64,000 bases of DNA from Hyaloraphidium curvatum (Eukaryota; Monoblepharomycota; Hyaloraphidiomycetes; Hyaloraphidiales; Hyaloraphidiaceae). Shown here in pieces: positions 30,529 through 41,389 of this stretch. The notes below the pieces were generated by a model, which had not been told where the DNA came from, made no database searches, and saw only the letters and a program-made list of their open reading frames with translations. How positions within the stretch are numbered: the first letter of the stretch is position 1; the number at the start of each line of letters is the position of its first letter. The stretch spans positions 1 through 64,000 of the forward strand of contig JAIVFI010000036.1 in assembly GCA_025558095.1 (NCBI GenBank). The letters run 5' to 3'. Position numbers and translations under genes: made by a program.

Positions 30529-32571
30529 ATGGGGGCCCGGTCGGCGACGCCCGCGCTGCTGCGCACGCCGGGCGCTCTCTTATTGGCGCTCGCGGGGCTT
30601 ACCTTGGCGGTCGCGGCGGTCGTCGGAGCCGCGGCTGACGCGGGGGGAAGCGGGAAGCGGGCCCTCGAGCCGCGCGCGAACGGCGCCGCTGCGTTCGCAG
30701 CTGGGCCGCGGTGCTGCGCCGGCTGCAGCTACACCGCGCCGTGCTGCTGCGGGGCGCGAAAGACCGTCGGGAGCACCCGAACGAGGACCGTCGTGCGGAC
30801 GCGGACGGTGACCGCCTCCAACAGGGCGGCCGCGAGGTTGTTCCCCGAGCCGCTGTCTGTTGACAGCGAGGCCGAATGGGGCCCGATCGACGCCGATGCC
30901 GGGACTTCTGCCGCGGCTGCCCATCTTTTCGCCCGCCATCTTTGTCCTCTATGCCCAGCCGGGATTGTTCCGCGGCTCAACTCGGGGGCCAACTCCTACT
31001 GCTGCCCTCGGCCCCTTACCCGGCTCAAGACCGTCACTCGGACCCGCATATTGACCCGGACGGTCAAACGAGCACCCGGGCCGTCCACCACTACGAAAGC
31101 CAACCCGCTGGTGAGCAGATCACCCGGGCGGACACCCGCCATCCCGGCTCACCTGTTATCCAAATCCCGCGATCTAGCGAAACGTCACCGTCTACGGCGT
31201 CTTGTTCCTGGACGTGGACGGCTCCGGCACCTTCACCCAACCCCCCGACGTCCCCCTTTCCGGGGTCACCCTCGCCGTGGTGCCCGCCGCCCGCGCCGCC
31301 TCCGGGGGCACCAACGTCACCGGGCCGGACGGCCGCTTCTCCATCACCTTCGTGCCGCCCGCGGACGGCTCCCGAATGGGCATTTCGGACTCGAACGGGA
31401 CCCTGGCCACCTTTGTCATCCAAGGGGGGCAACCTGTGCCGTCGACGTTTGACCTGGCCATCAGGCCCGGGAACTCGACCACCCGGTCCGCGTCGTCGAC
31501 GTCGAACCTCACGCCTTCGACGTCCAGCTTTACGCCTTCGACTTCGAGCTTCACGCCTTCGACGTCAAGCTTCACGCCTTCGAGCTCAAGTTTCACGCCT
31601 TCGAGCTCAAGTTTCACGTCTTCGACGTCCAGCTTTACACCTTCGACTTCGAGCTTCACGCCTTCGACGTCCAGCTTTACACCTTCGACTTCGAGCTTCA
31701 CGCCTTCGACGTCAAGCTTCACGCCTTCCACCTCGAGCTTCACGCCTTCGAGCTCAAGTTTCACGCCTTCGACGTCCAGCTTCACGCCTTCGACCTCGAG
31801 CTTCACGCCTTCGACGTCCAGCTTTACGCCTTCGACCTCGAGCTTCACGCCTTCGACGTCAAGCTTCACGCCATCCACCTCGAGCTTCACGCCTTCGACG
31901 TCAAGCTTCACGCCTTCCACCTCGAGCTTCACGCCTTCGACGTCGAGCGACACCCAAACATCTTCGGTTCGTGTAGTTGCGAACCTGATGATTGTGCAAT
32001 CTCACAATTTGGGAACGACAGACCACATCGCTGTCGACGACGGAGTCTCTCACGACCACCCAAAGTTATTCAACGACCGCCACGACTGTTACGCCGTGAG
32101 TCCTTCCGGTTTAACTATCTCGCCCGCTGTGTGACGTTGGACAACCCAAAGCAGCACGTCGACGAAGCTAACAACGACGGCAACTCCGGCATGGTAAGAC
32201 AAGTCCCTGCCGCCAATCACCGCTTGCCAACATCGTTCACCGCCAGGTTTATCAAGTGCGGAGAAAGGGAGCCCTTGACCAGCAATATTCCTGGAGTCAC
32301 AATGACTGGAGTCTACGTCTGCAATAGCGCTGTACTTCCTCCTGCCGTAGTGGGCACCGCGCCTGGCGCCTCATTTGCTGACTGTGTCACGGCTTGCTAT
32401 AATAGCGCTTGTGACCAAGTGCACTACGATGGAACCACGTGAGTTTTGGCAAAATTCGGTGCACGGGTCCGTTGCTGACCGAGTTGTAACAGATGCACTT
32501 TTGGCAATGGAGCCATCATGATTGGATATGCCCCAGGCTTTGAAACATGGTACATTGATATATCGTTTTGA
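30529..32571 (+). CDS. Mucin-like surface protein with SdrD-like domain, FTPSTSS repeats and PAN-like C-terminus
   Basis: Six exons: 30529-31110, 31178-31966, 32022-32095, 32155-32193, 32247-32438, 32493-32571; 584 residues, every phase closes. The signal peptide is ALLLALAGLTLAVAAVVGA. A Cys-rich block (CCAGCSYTAPCCCGARK) is followed by TRTRT-type tracts (GSTRTRTVVRTRTVTA) that recur later. Exon 2 encodes VTVYGVLFLDVDGSGTF, the same SdrD-like fold as in the gene at 20036. About 21 copies of the heptad FTPSTSS follow. Exons 3-4 continue Thr/Ser-rich sequence. Exons 5-6 form a Cys domain (GASFADCVTACYNSACDQ, TTCTFGNGAIMIGYAPG) resembling PAN/apple modules. This predicts a heavily O-glycosylated secreted or wall protein, possibly adhesive. 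The 3' exons are less GC-rich than the rest. Confidence 0.75.
31504..31947 (+). repeat. 21-bp minisatellite (about 21 copies) coding FTPSTSS
   Basis: The unit TTCACGCCTTCGACGTCNAG plus C is repeated head to tail with sparse substitutions (TCG/AGC, GAC/GAG variants). Since 21 is a multiple of three, plus frame 1 reads FTPSTSS. Other frames are also open, including a minus-strand heptad LDVEGVK. Only the plus frame connects to a signal peptide and spliced exons. Length polymorphism between strains is expected. Confidence 0.9.
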
Positions 32572-32822
32572 TGACACATGTAAGCCTAAGGCCCGGGTGT
32601 AGCATGTAGAGAAACCGTTCACTCCTCGTCTGCGGCGACTAGGGCGTTTAGTGCTCGCCGGCTCATTCGAATCTGCGGAATTACGAGATGCGGACGGCTC
32701 GAAACGCGCGATCGTGAGCATCTGCCACACAGCAAAGAGCGATATCGAGCGGCATACCTGCTCAGGCAGTGATGCAACGGTGAAAAAAACACTCTTCTAA
32801 AGCACTCTAGCGCGGCAGGCAG

Positions 32823-34324
32823 CTACAACCTCGCCCCCGTCGCGCCCCAGCCCTGCTCCGCCGCCACCTCCCCCTCGGTACCCGCGAAGCACTCGACGAT
32901 GCGCGCCAGGAGGCGCTGCACGTTCTTCTCCTTCTTGCTGGGTGTCTTGCCCAGCCTGACGACGACGAGGTCCAGCTTGGGCACGCAGACGACGTACTGC
33001 GCCTCGTGGCCGTTCATCGAGAAGGCTTCGCGGGGGTGCGGAATCAGCACTGGCTATCCTTCCCGGCCAACATGCGCGGGGCGACCACCCACCTCCCCAT
33101 TTTCCTCCGACCAGCGGGTCCATCCACACCCACCAATGCCACCCATAGCCAAAGTTCTCCCCCGCTGCCGCCGGATACCCCGCCTGCATCGTCCTCGCGG
33201 TGTCCGCCCACCCCTGTGGGAGCAGCCTCCTCCCCTCCCACACCCCATCGCGCATGTAAAGCAGCCCCATACGCGCGAACGAGAGCGCCGAGGCGTAGAG
33301 GAACGACGAGCCGACGAAGACGCCCTGCGCGTCGTACCGAGGGTCGGCGTCGCGCATGCCGATGGAATCGAGGAGGGAGCGGAAGAAGGATTGCAGGGAT
33401 TCGCCCGGGGGGAGCAGGCGGGAGATGCAGAGGCACAGGATGTTGGAGGTGCCGGAGGAGTAGTACCAGGCCGTGCCGGGCGGATGGACTTGCGGGCGGG
33501 CGAGGGCGAAGCCGGGGGGGTTGTCTTTGCCCTGCCGGAAGAGCTGTGGGTGCCAGACAAGCGGACAACGCGTCAGCCTGATGGGAGGTAGACGGAACCC
33601 GGTGTGTGCAACCCACCATCTGGATCACGTCGCTGTTGTCCCCATCCACGTAGTCCTCCGCGAACCCCCTCCCGCTCCGCATCTCCACCAGCTCCCTCAT
33701 CGCCACCCCCCGCTTCCCCTCCTCCTTCCACTCGGGCAGCGGCGCCTCCACCTCGAGGTCGAACGGCAGGATCCCGCGGAGCACCAGGGCGCCCAGCATC
33801 GCGTGGACGAACGACTTGGCCATGCTCCAGGAAACCAGCCGCGTGGTGGGGGAGGAGGAGGGGCCGTACTGGTGGTGCACGAGGCGACCGCGGTGGATCA
33901 CGGCGAGGGAAAAGGTGCGGCCCATGGCTTCCAGGGCCGCGGGCGACTCGAGGTCGCCGATGGCTTCGCCGAGTTTGGCCGCGGCGGACGGCGGGATATC
34001 GCCGGTCGGCCAGCCGCACGGGTCCAGGGAGCGCGGGGGATTACGGTTCTTCTGGTGCTCGGCGGTGGTGAGCGGCTCCGGGCCGGGGAAGGGCACGCCG
34101 GCCGGCTGCCGCGTCGGGAGGGCAGTCGGCACCCACGCCGGGTGCGTCACCGGCTCGCTCTTGGCGGCGGAAGAGAGGAGGGCCGAGGATCCGTCGAGGA
34201 GTGCGACTTCCGCGGGGCCCACGGCGGCATCCGAGGCCGCGTAGAAGTGGGAGACGCCATCGGGGAAGACGATGCGGCGCTGGCGCGGCTGCACGAACTG
34301 CCGCGCAGGTGGGTTCCCGGCCAT
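32823..34324 (-). CDS. Serine hydrolase of the beta-lactamase/penicillin-binding-protein-like family
   Basis: Three exons (34324-33617, 33543-33093, 33049-32823), 461 residues. The nucleophile motif S-x2-K is SMAK near 167-170 in RLVSWSMAKSFVHAMLG. The second motif is YYSSGTSN (Y-S-S in place of YxN). The region GENFGYGWHWWVW and, after splicing, GHEAQYVVCVPKLDLVVVRL supply the C-terminal strands. This is the layout of the PF00144 group that includes 6-aminohexanoate-dimer hydrolase and fungal EstB-like esterases. No signal peptide is present, so a cytosolic esterase or amidase is more likely than a true beta-lactamase. Introns are 73 and 43 bp; the 43-bp one is the shortest I accept and is required for frame. 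Confidence 0.85.
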
Positions 34325-34498
34325 TGCGAGAAGAATACGTTGACGATTGAGCCGCGATTTAGGCCGCGATGCGGCGTGGGAGATGTCGATTGACAGTTGG
34401 TCGGGGCTGTCTCCCTCGCTCAGCCTTCACGCCTCGAGGCCGATGGATTCATTCGCATTGTAAATCAGGCAAGCTTATTGAGTACAAAGCGTGAAACA

Positions 34499-35572
34499 TC
34501 ACAGCCTCGCCTCTGCTCCGCGCTCCCTCATCCTTCTTTCCTCCAACGCCCTCCGGTACGGCCCCATGTCCATCTTAGGATACCGCAGGCCGACGTCCGC
34601 GACGGTCTGCTCGTCCCAGTACTCTGAATCCACCTTCGGGAACCCGAACAGGTCCCGCGTCCGCATGTCCGTCTTCCCGAACCACGGGCTCCACCGTGGG
34701 TTGGTCGCGAAATCCGGCCACGCGTGCTTGCCGCCCCAGGGCGTGCCGCGGGGTTTGAAGTCCGCGGCGATGACGAAGCGCGAGCGCGGGTGGCCCTTGA
34801 ACGAGGATCCGCGGTGCAGGACGTCGGTTCGGTACTGGAACAAGGCGAGGGGTGAGTCCGGACTGCCGAGAACCGTGCGGGGACGACCCACGATGAGCAG
34901 CGACCCCGCCTTGCCCGTCACCGCGATCTCCTTCGGCGTGTACTTGTTCTCCGAGTACTTGAGGAACCGCTGCAGCGGGTGGGTCCCCGGCGGCGCGACA
35001 GTGGTCGGCCACAGCGGCAGGTCCTCGTACTCCTGGGTCGGCACGATCTTGGTCGGCGCGTCGGTCTCGGTCACGTCCGAGAGGAGGATCCAGGTGGTGT
35101 AGTGCCGGTACTTGCCGTCCCGCCGGGGGACGACGAGGGTGTGGTTCGTGTAGTCCCGGTGCAGGTTCTGGTCGTAGTCGACACCGCCCGAGTCTGCGGC
35201 CGGGGGTCAGACGGGCCCAAAGCCGTCCCGGAAAGGAGACGCACATTTTGCCCACAGCTCGATCTTGTAGAGGTCGATTTCCTTTGTCCCCATGAGTCTC
35301 TCCATAGCGTCCACCAAATCCGGGTGCACCGGGATGCTGTTTATCGAGTCCGAAGCGTACGGGAAACCCCTGTCGTTCCCCGCAAACTGCGTCGCCATGA
35401 ACTTCTTGTGCTCCGGCCGCTCGGGGTCGGCATGGTAGTCCTCCGGCCGCGGGAAGGTGAGCCACAGGCCGTCCCGGGCCGCGGCGACCTCGGCGTCGGT
35501 GAGGAAGCCGGGGACGATGGTGAACCCGCGGTCCGCAACCTCGCGGAGTTGGGCGTCCGTGATCTTCACCAT
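34499..35572 (-). CDS. Phytanoyl-CoA dioxygenase-like Fe(II)/2-oxoglutarate oxygenase, copy B
   Basis: Two exons (35572-35245, 35193-34499), 340 residues, with a 51-bp intron at the same codon as copy A (13260-14335). Iron ligands are HRD in YDQNLHRDYTNHT and the distal His in TDVLHRGSSF. Exon 1 has diverged (GFTIVPGFLTDAEVAAA beside GFCVVPGFLTPAEVAAA). Long stretches of exon 2 (about 34640-34960) are almost base-identical to copy A. Differences between the copies are mostly a 3-residue insertion near residue 180 and a shorter C-terminus. The function is presumably the same hydroxylation reaction on an unknown lipid or metabolite. Confidence 0.85.
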
Positions 35573-35840
35573 TCTGCCGGCGGAAGAGTCGGAGGGAGGG
35601 CGAGAGAAGGGGGACGGGAGCGGCCAGGGGTGGTGCGGCGGAGCCGGTGGCGGGTCAACTCGAGTCGAGTCGGCAGAGCCACGTATTGCCGTACGGATTT
35701 CCGACTTCTAGGTCAGACGGCCGAATGATGTAACATTCTAGTATTAGCTTCTGCAGATTCTAGTGTCCATTCGTGCCCGACCCCAGGGCGAGATTGCAGC
35801 TCCCATCCCAACAGCGACCGGGACAACCCGCAGCAGTCCG

Positions 35841-37578
35841 TCACGCGTTCCCACCCGCGTACTTGCTCCTTGCGCGGATCCGCGCGCCGTAGCGGTAGAA
35901 CAAGATTGGCACGGGAAGCAGCAGGGCAGCCGCGAAGCCGAGTATGGTAAGCGACCAATGGTTGCCGAGGGCGTTGAACATGGACACCGAAAAGAGGGGA
36001 AAGGCGAAGCCGAGAACGGAGCGCGACACGGTCTGCGCTGCGAGGGCGGATGCGGCGTAGTAGCCGTAGGCGTCGACGGCCTGAATGGAGCGCAACGTCA
36101 ACTCACACAGCACGCCGAGTTGCAGCCTGCCAACCCACATAGGAAGACAGCGACATGAAGATGGTCAACACGCCGGCACCCAGCGGAATCCCCGCGAGGG
36201 CGGGAACGATCCAGTGGATCGAAGGGTAGCACGTCCAGGCCAGCCAGAACAGTCCCACGACAAAGATGGGTCCGCCGATCATGGACGCCCACAGGCGCGC
36301 CTCCGGGGAGAAGCGGCCCTCGGCGTCGCGCGAGGCAACGTACTTCTTGTTGGCAAAGGGCATGATGAGGAAGAGGGCGAGCACGGAGCCGACCCAGACG
36401 CCGAGGAAGGCGAGGCCCGTCTCGCCGGCGTTGAAGTGATAGATGCCGGTAAATATGAACGGGTAGGCCGTGAAGAGCAGGTAGAGCACGCCATAGACGA
36501 GGCCGCCGTAGATGGACGTGAACGCCACGATCAGCTCGGTGAAGAGGAACTTGAGCGGCCTCGTGAGCGAAACCAGGAGCAGCTGCGTGACCGTGCGGCC
36601 CTCATGCTCGACCGGGCTCCTGCATTCGACCAGGGTCTTGCCCGTGGCCTTGCGGATCTGCTTCGCCTTGCGCGTGAGGAGCACGGGATGGTATGTTTCG
36701 GGCACGAACCACGCCAGGCAGAGGCTGGCACCGGAGAACGCGGAGAGGAAGATGAAGACGGAGCGCCAGCCAAACGAGATCCCCATATAGCCCGAGATGA
36801 CGGGGCCGAGAACGGGTCCGAGGAAGGGCATGAGCGAAAAGACGGTCATGGGGTAGGCGCGCTGCGCGGGCAGGAATATGTCCCCGATGACACCGCCGGC
36901 GTTGGTGAGAGAAGCCGCGGCAAAGATGCCGGCGATCAGGCGCAAAGCCAGCATCTCGCCGATGTTGGTGACGAAGACGCAGCCGATGTTGAACGCCAGC
37001 AGGCCCACTCCCGAGATGATGTTGACGGGCCGCCTGCCGACGACTTCTGACGCCGGCGCCCAGACGAGCGGGCCGAGCACGTAGCCGAGCACGAACAGCG
37101 AAATCAGCATGGTGGCCTGCAGCTGGGTGGCGCCGAACTCCGCCATGATGGTCCGTGCGACGCCCGAGGGCGCCGAGGACGCCAGGGTGGCGTTGAGCAC
37201 CAGGAGGGAGTTCGCGATGGTGAAAGCCCAGCGCCTGCCGAGCGACCAGTGGTGGGGGTTCTGCGGGTCGTCCACGGCCCACTTGACGATGGTGGGGTCC
37301 TCGAGCTCGGCCTGGCGCCCCTTTGCGTCGCCGTCGTCGAGCGGGATGTCGTCGTGCGGCAGGACGTCCTCGGCGAACTCGCCCTCGGGGTCCAGGAAAC
37401 CGCTCTTGGCGCGGCGCGAGATGTCGAGGTCCGACGCCTCGGGGGCGTGCGGCGCCGTCGTCGCTTCGGAAATGACCGAGGCGTCGTCTGCGGCCGGGTC
37501 AACGGCGCGGGCCTCGGGGACGGCGAGCTCGAGCGCGGCGGGCGCCAGCGCGGTGGGCATGGGGTTCGCGGCGGCCAT
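35841..37578 (-). CDS. MFS transporter, DHA1 polyamine/drug-proton antiporter type
   Basis: Two exons (37578-36139, 36080-35841), 559 residues, intron 58 bp with donor GTGGGT. The start is the first ATG (MAAANPMPTALAP). A 125-residue acidic N-terminus ends PQNPHHWSLGRRWAF, the DPQNP..W entry signature of the fungal Tpo/Flr1 group. Twelve spans follow. Loop 2-3 has GPLVWAPASEVVGRRPVN, the G-x-L-x-D/E-R-x-G-R/K-R motif in fungal form. PVLGPVISGYMG is the antiporter motif C of TM5, and RSVFIFL and PETYHPVLL are also typical. It probably exports polyamines or toxic compounds across the plasma membrane using the proton gradient. Specificity is not readable. Confidence 0.9.
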
Positions 37579-38113
37579 GCTGGCGGGCCCTGTGGCGGCG
37601 ACCGAACGGGGCAATGGAGAAAGGGCGTTTCTGCCGTGGAATTGTGGACGTTCTGCCGTTGGGAGCCTAATCTACGCGGAACTTGCCACCAGGAGTTTGC
37701 ACAGCCCGACTGGGCGCTCCAAACCGCCGGCTTTTCCAACAAAGCCACCGCATACGAGGTTCGTCGAGCTCTCCAGATGCCGTGAAGGCCTCTTAGCACC
37801 ATGTTTGCCCAAAGCACGAGCTGCTGTCCACTCTAAACTGCCCGGTGCGAGTGTTGTCGGCCAAACTCAGTCCTGCCGGTCCCACCAAGATTTCAAAAAA
37901 CCGGCTAATTCAGTCGAAGGGCAACTCTTCATGAACGTTCTGGAGCTGTAAGTCGGACTTTGATGCGACTGGGACGTCATCGGTCCGACCCAATCACCCA
38001 CGTCAGGGGCCTCGCAGCCAGATTACAAACTGACCGAAAACAAGATGCAACATTGCGAATATGTTTTCCCCAATTGTCCGCGCTCACAGATCGACTTCCA
38101 CCTACCCTAACGA
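37579..38113. other. Intergenic, no gene seen
   Basis: These 535 bp lie between the MFS start and the SDR stop, both on minus. The segment 37800-38110 is AT-richer than average and probably contains the SDR 3' UTR. No coding content is seen. Confidence 0.35.
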
Positions 38114-39255
38114 CTACTTCGCCGTGTAGCCGCCGTCCACGACAAACTCGGTGCCCGTCATCTGCCGATGAAGCGGTCAGCTTTCGAGCATCCCCGACAC
38201 CCGCATCACCCACGAAGCTGCTCTCATCACTGGCCAGGAACAGCGCCGCGTTCGCGATGTCCTGGGCCACCCCCAAACGGCCGAGCGGGTGCCGGCTCGT
38301 GATGTCGTCGTAGAGCGCCTTGCGCATCTGCCCGTCGGGGACCGCGTCAAACGCGTTGCGAACCATGGGAGTGTCGATGAACCCGGGGTGAATGCTGTTT
38401 ATCTGGAGCATGACAGGCATGAGATTGTTAAGCTAGACTGATCTGCAGCGGACAAAGGCACTGACCCTAATCCCCAGCTTCTGCTCGGCGCAATACAGCG
38501 CGGCCGATTTCGTCAGGATCCTGACCCCGCCTTTGGAGGCGCTGTAGGCAAAGATCATGGGGTCACCAATGATTCCTTCGATCGAAGAGAGGTTGATGAT
38601 GCTTTTGAGCTCCTTGGCCTTGTTCTCTCTCATTGAAACGATGCTGTGCTTGATCCCGAGAAACGTGCCGGTCCTGCAATGTGGATACACGCAATGACGG
38701 GGATCACGGTGGCGGATGAAAAGGGGGAGACAGGTGAACCAGTCAGAGGCCGGCCAGCCGTCGGCGACGGCCAGCGAGCCTACAAGTTAACATCGATGAC
38801 CTTGCTCCAGGTATCGACAGAAAGCGTCTCCAACGGCCCCTCCAGGAGCGCGACCCCGGCCGAGTTCACCGAGATGTCGATGGGCCCGAGCTCCTTGCCC
38901 ACGGAGGAGAACAGCTTCTCCCACTCGGATTCCTTGGTGACATCCTGGTCGTAGACGAGCACCTTGCAAGAGGGGGAGGTCTTGCTGATCTCGGCGGCGA
39001 TGGCCTCGGACGCCGCGCGCTGGCGTGGGAGGTCTGGCGGCACCAGCACGGCAACGCGGGCGCCGGGGCAGCATTTAGCATCCCATGTGGCTGCAAATGG
39101 CGTTTGTGTAGCCCACCGGTGATGACCACCGCTCCTGCGCCGTGCCGCGCGAACAGTTTGGCGGTCGCGGCACCCAACCCGGAGGCACCGCCAGTGATCA
39201 GCGCGATGCGTCCGCGGCCCGTGGACGCGTTCAGAAGGCGTGCAGCGACGGACAT
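38114..39255 (-). CDS. Classical short-chain dehydrogenase/reductase
   Basis: Five exons (39255-39117, 39033-38784, 38673-38466, 38402-38214, 38161-38114), 277 residues. ITGGASGLG is the cofactor motif and DQDVTKESEW the adenine pocket. NSAG stands for NNAG, VNLTGTFLGIKHS is completed by splicing, and the catalytic set is SS in NLSSIEG plus YSASK (Y-x3-K intact). PGFIDTPMV and the last exon MTGTEFVVDGGYTAK are textbook. The last exon is 48 bp. Each junction restores a family-conserved word, so the model is firm. It is an active NAD(P) oxidoreductase of unknown substrate, in contrast to the Tyr-less SDR at 11884. Confidence 0.9.
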
Positions 39256-39643
39256 TTCGTGTCGGAGAACGCGGCGTCAAGTCTGCGGGTGGAGGTCGAG
39301 GAGCGGCGTGAGCGAGGAGGTCGCGGAGCGGAGTGAGCGAGCGTGGGGGACACCCGACTCGCGTCGGACGACAATGCCGCACCGCCCGCGGCGGTGACTT
39401 TGGCCTATGTCAATAAAGAATGCTCTCTTAAATGATTCATGGTGCTTCATCATGAATCTCTTCACTGAGACCCTCTTTTCTTGGACACTGGCCTGGGCAA
39501 GAGTTCCTAGCTCGTTTGCCCCGTCCGTCCTCCACATTCGATCACGGGAGGCCCGTTCTGCGAACCTGCGACCACGCGACGGAAAGTAGAGACCACGCGC
39601 AAAACGGAGTCTTCTCTTTTGGAGAAAAAGAGAAGGCTGCTCA
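39256..39643. other. Divergent intergenic region
   Basis: These 388 bp separate the SDR start (minus) and the ATG at 39644 (plus). An AATAAA occurs near 39412 but points into no gene end. I see nothing coding. Both promoters are presumably here. Confidence 0.35.
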
Positions 39644-41212
39644 ATGAAAGCCGACGGGGAGCCGTCGGACGGCGGACCGCCCCCGTGCGCGACCTTTACG
39701 ACCGCCGAGTTCTTGGCCCTTTTGCCTTCCCCCGCCCCGCGCCGCGCTGCGCTGCCGTGGAACGTGCCCGACCCTTCTTCTTTCGTGGACCCTGCCGCTT
39801 CCGCGCGCCGTGCTATCCGCTCACGGCGCCGGCCGCCGGCGATCCTCTCCGCGCTGTCTCCCTATCCGGGGTTGAGGCAGTACGTGTCTCTCGCTTTGGC
39901 CGCGCAGGCGTCAAAGTACACCTTCGTCCTATGGGCATCCAAACACGTGGCGGCGATACCGCCCGTCGTCGCGACTTGGATTTTCGGTCGCGACCGGTTC
40001 GGGACCCGGCAGCTGGCCACCGCGACCGCCGTGTTCGCATTGAACAGCCTCATTTGGCTCGCCATGTTCCTGCGCTCCGGATATATGGTAGAACGGCTCA
40101 GGAACTCGACGAGGGATCCCGAAGGGGACTCAAGGGCAAGGCGGATGACCAGATTCTGGACGACCACAGGCTGGCTCCCCTGGTACGATGGGTGCAGCTC
40201 GTATCATCGACACGTGAGATGGATTCCGTTGCTTGCGCCCCCGAGGAGTTGCGGTCGCAAGGCCCGGCGGCGCTCGTTGCCCACGTCGAAGGGGACCAGC
40301 TCTGCCACTGCGCAAAGACTTCTTGCCTCGGATCGCTGCCAAACCGGGTCTTGTTCATTCTCTCTGGAGTATACGCTCTCATTTTGGTGGTGACACTCTT
40401 GTGCTACGTTGCTTTCTTCAGGTACACGCCGCTGGTGACCCTCGGAGCGCAACCTGGAGCACTCCATGGAGCGCGGTCCTCGGCACGGTGTACCTCGTGC
40501 TTGGAATCTCCTTCTACCTCGGCGCGGTCGACGCTCCGCTCATCACGGCTGGCAGCTACCTGCTGGACCTCGACACAAGGCTGCGGGTTCGCGCTTTTCG
40601 GATCGCCCTCGGGTTCCAGGTGGATCGTTTCCGTTTCGCGGAGCTCAGCGGCGGCGACTGTCCCGTCCCGGAGGCGGCAGGTGGCCCGGACGCCGAGCTC
40701 TACATCACCTTGCACCACGCCATTGCTCTGACCTGGAAGTACCGCTTTGCGCAGTTCGCCATGTCGCGGTTCCTGGCCCTCGGCGGATTCTTCCTCGAGG
40801 TGTCCCTGGCCGTCGTGTACGTGGCCGCGAGCGGGTGCCTGCCGGCCTGGGCGCTCGTCGCCACGGTCCTCTGGATCGCCGTGTCCGTCGGCGAGCTGGT
40901 CGCCATCGCCGGGGCCAACGCGCAGCTCGACACCGTGGCCGGGCTGTTCTCCGCGACGCCTCAACGGGGCTCGAGCTGCTCATGCTCCGCGTCGGACCCG
41001 GCTCGGCGCTCCGTGTGCGAGCCGAGGACACGTGCAGGGTCATGGCTGCGATGTTGGCGGTGGACGTGAGGGCCAGGTTCCTGGGCGCGCACGTGTCGAT
41101 GGGCGTGGTCAGGACGGCGGCGGCGACGGCGCTGACGGTGGCCGTGGCTGCGTTCGGGCTGCTGAGGGGCGCCGGTGTGTTTGTGAGCCTCGACAACGTT
41201 TGTCCCGGGTAG
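39644..41212 (+). pseudogene. HDP-CPC membrane-protein family member with three frame breaks
   Basis: The ATG at 39644 opens with TTAEFLALLPSPAP, the family's LALFP-type motif, then spans near 39880-40080. Three one-base shifts, near 40120, 40470-40480 and 40955, are needed to follow the homology. It continues through VRWVQLVSSTREMDS, HVEGDQLCHCAKTSC (the cysteine motif), a span VLFILSGVYALILVVTLLCY, then GTVYLVLGISFYLGAV. The rest is FLALGGFFLEVSLAVVYVA, ALVATVLWIAVSVGELV and the C-terminus VRTAAATALTVAVAAFGLLR ending DNVCPG. All three breaks have the same sign (net loss of one base). That fits either decay or systematic assembly deletion. Order and content otherwise match the intact gene at 49845. 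Confidence 0.6.
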
Positions 41213-41389
41213 CCTCTGTGAATGTTGAGGTTTCTGGACGACGGCGATCGGAAGGAAGGTACGCTGATGACGTCAGAAAGTCCAACCAATTGCAATCCGA
41301 ATAAACAAAACCTCTCGGTACATTACGGCCCCTTCCTCCATCTCTTTCCTTCCTCTTCCTCCCCGTCCATCCTCCCACCCAACCCGAGA

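Noticed and set aside
31192-31953. Minus-strand heptad-repeat frame (LDVEGVK)
   Set aside because: It arises because the 21-bp repeat is open in several frames. It lacks a promoter context, signal or flanking exons, whereas the plus frame is part of a six-exon gene.
40380-40500. 50-bp intron (GTACAC...GAG) in the frameshifted family member
   Set aside because: It would repair one frame, but the supposed intron encodes YTPLVTLGAQ, matching LWTPLVTLAG in the paralog at 58243. It is exon, and the change is a frameshift.
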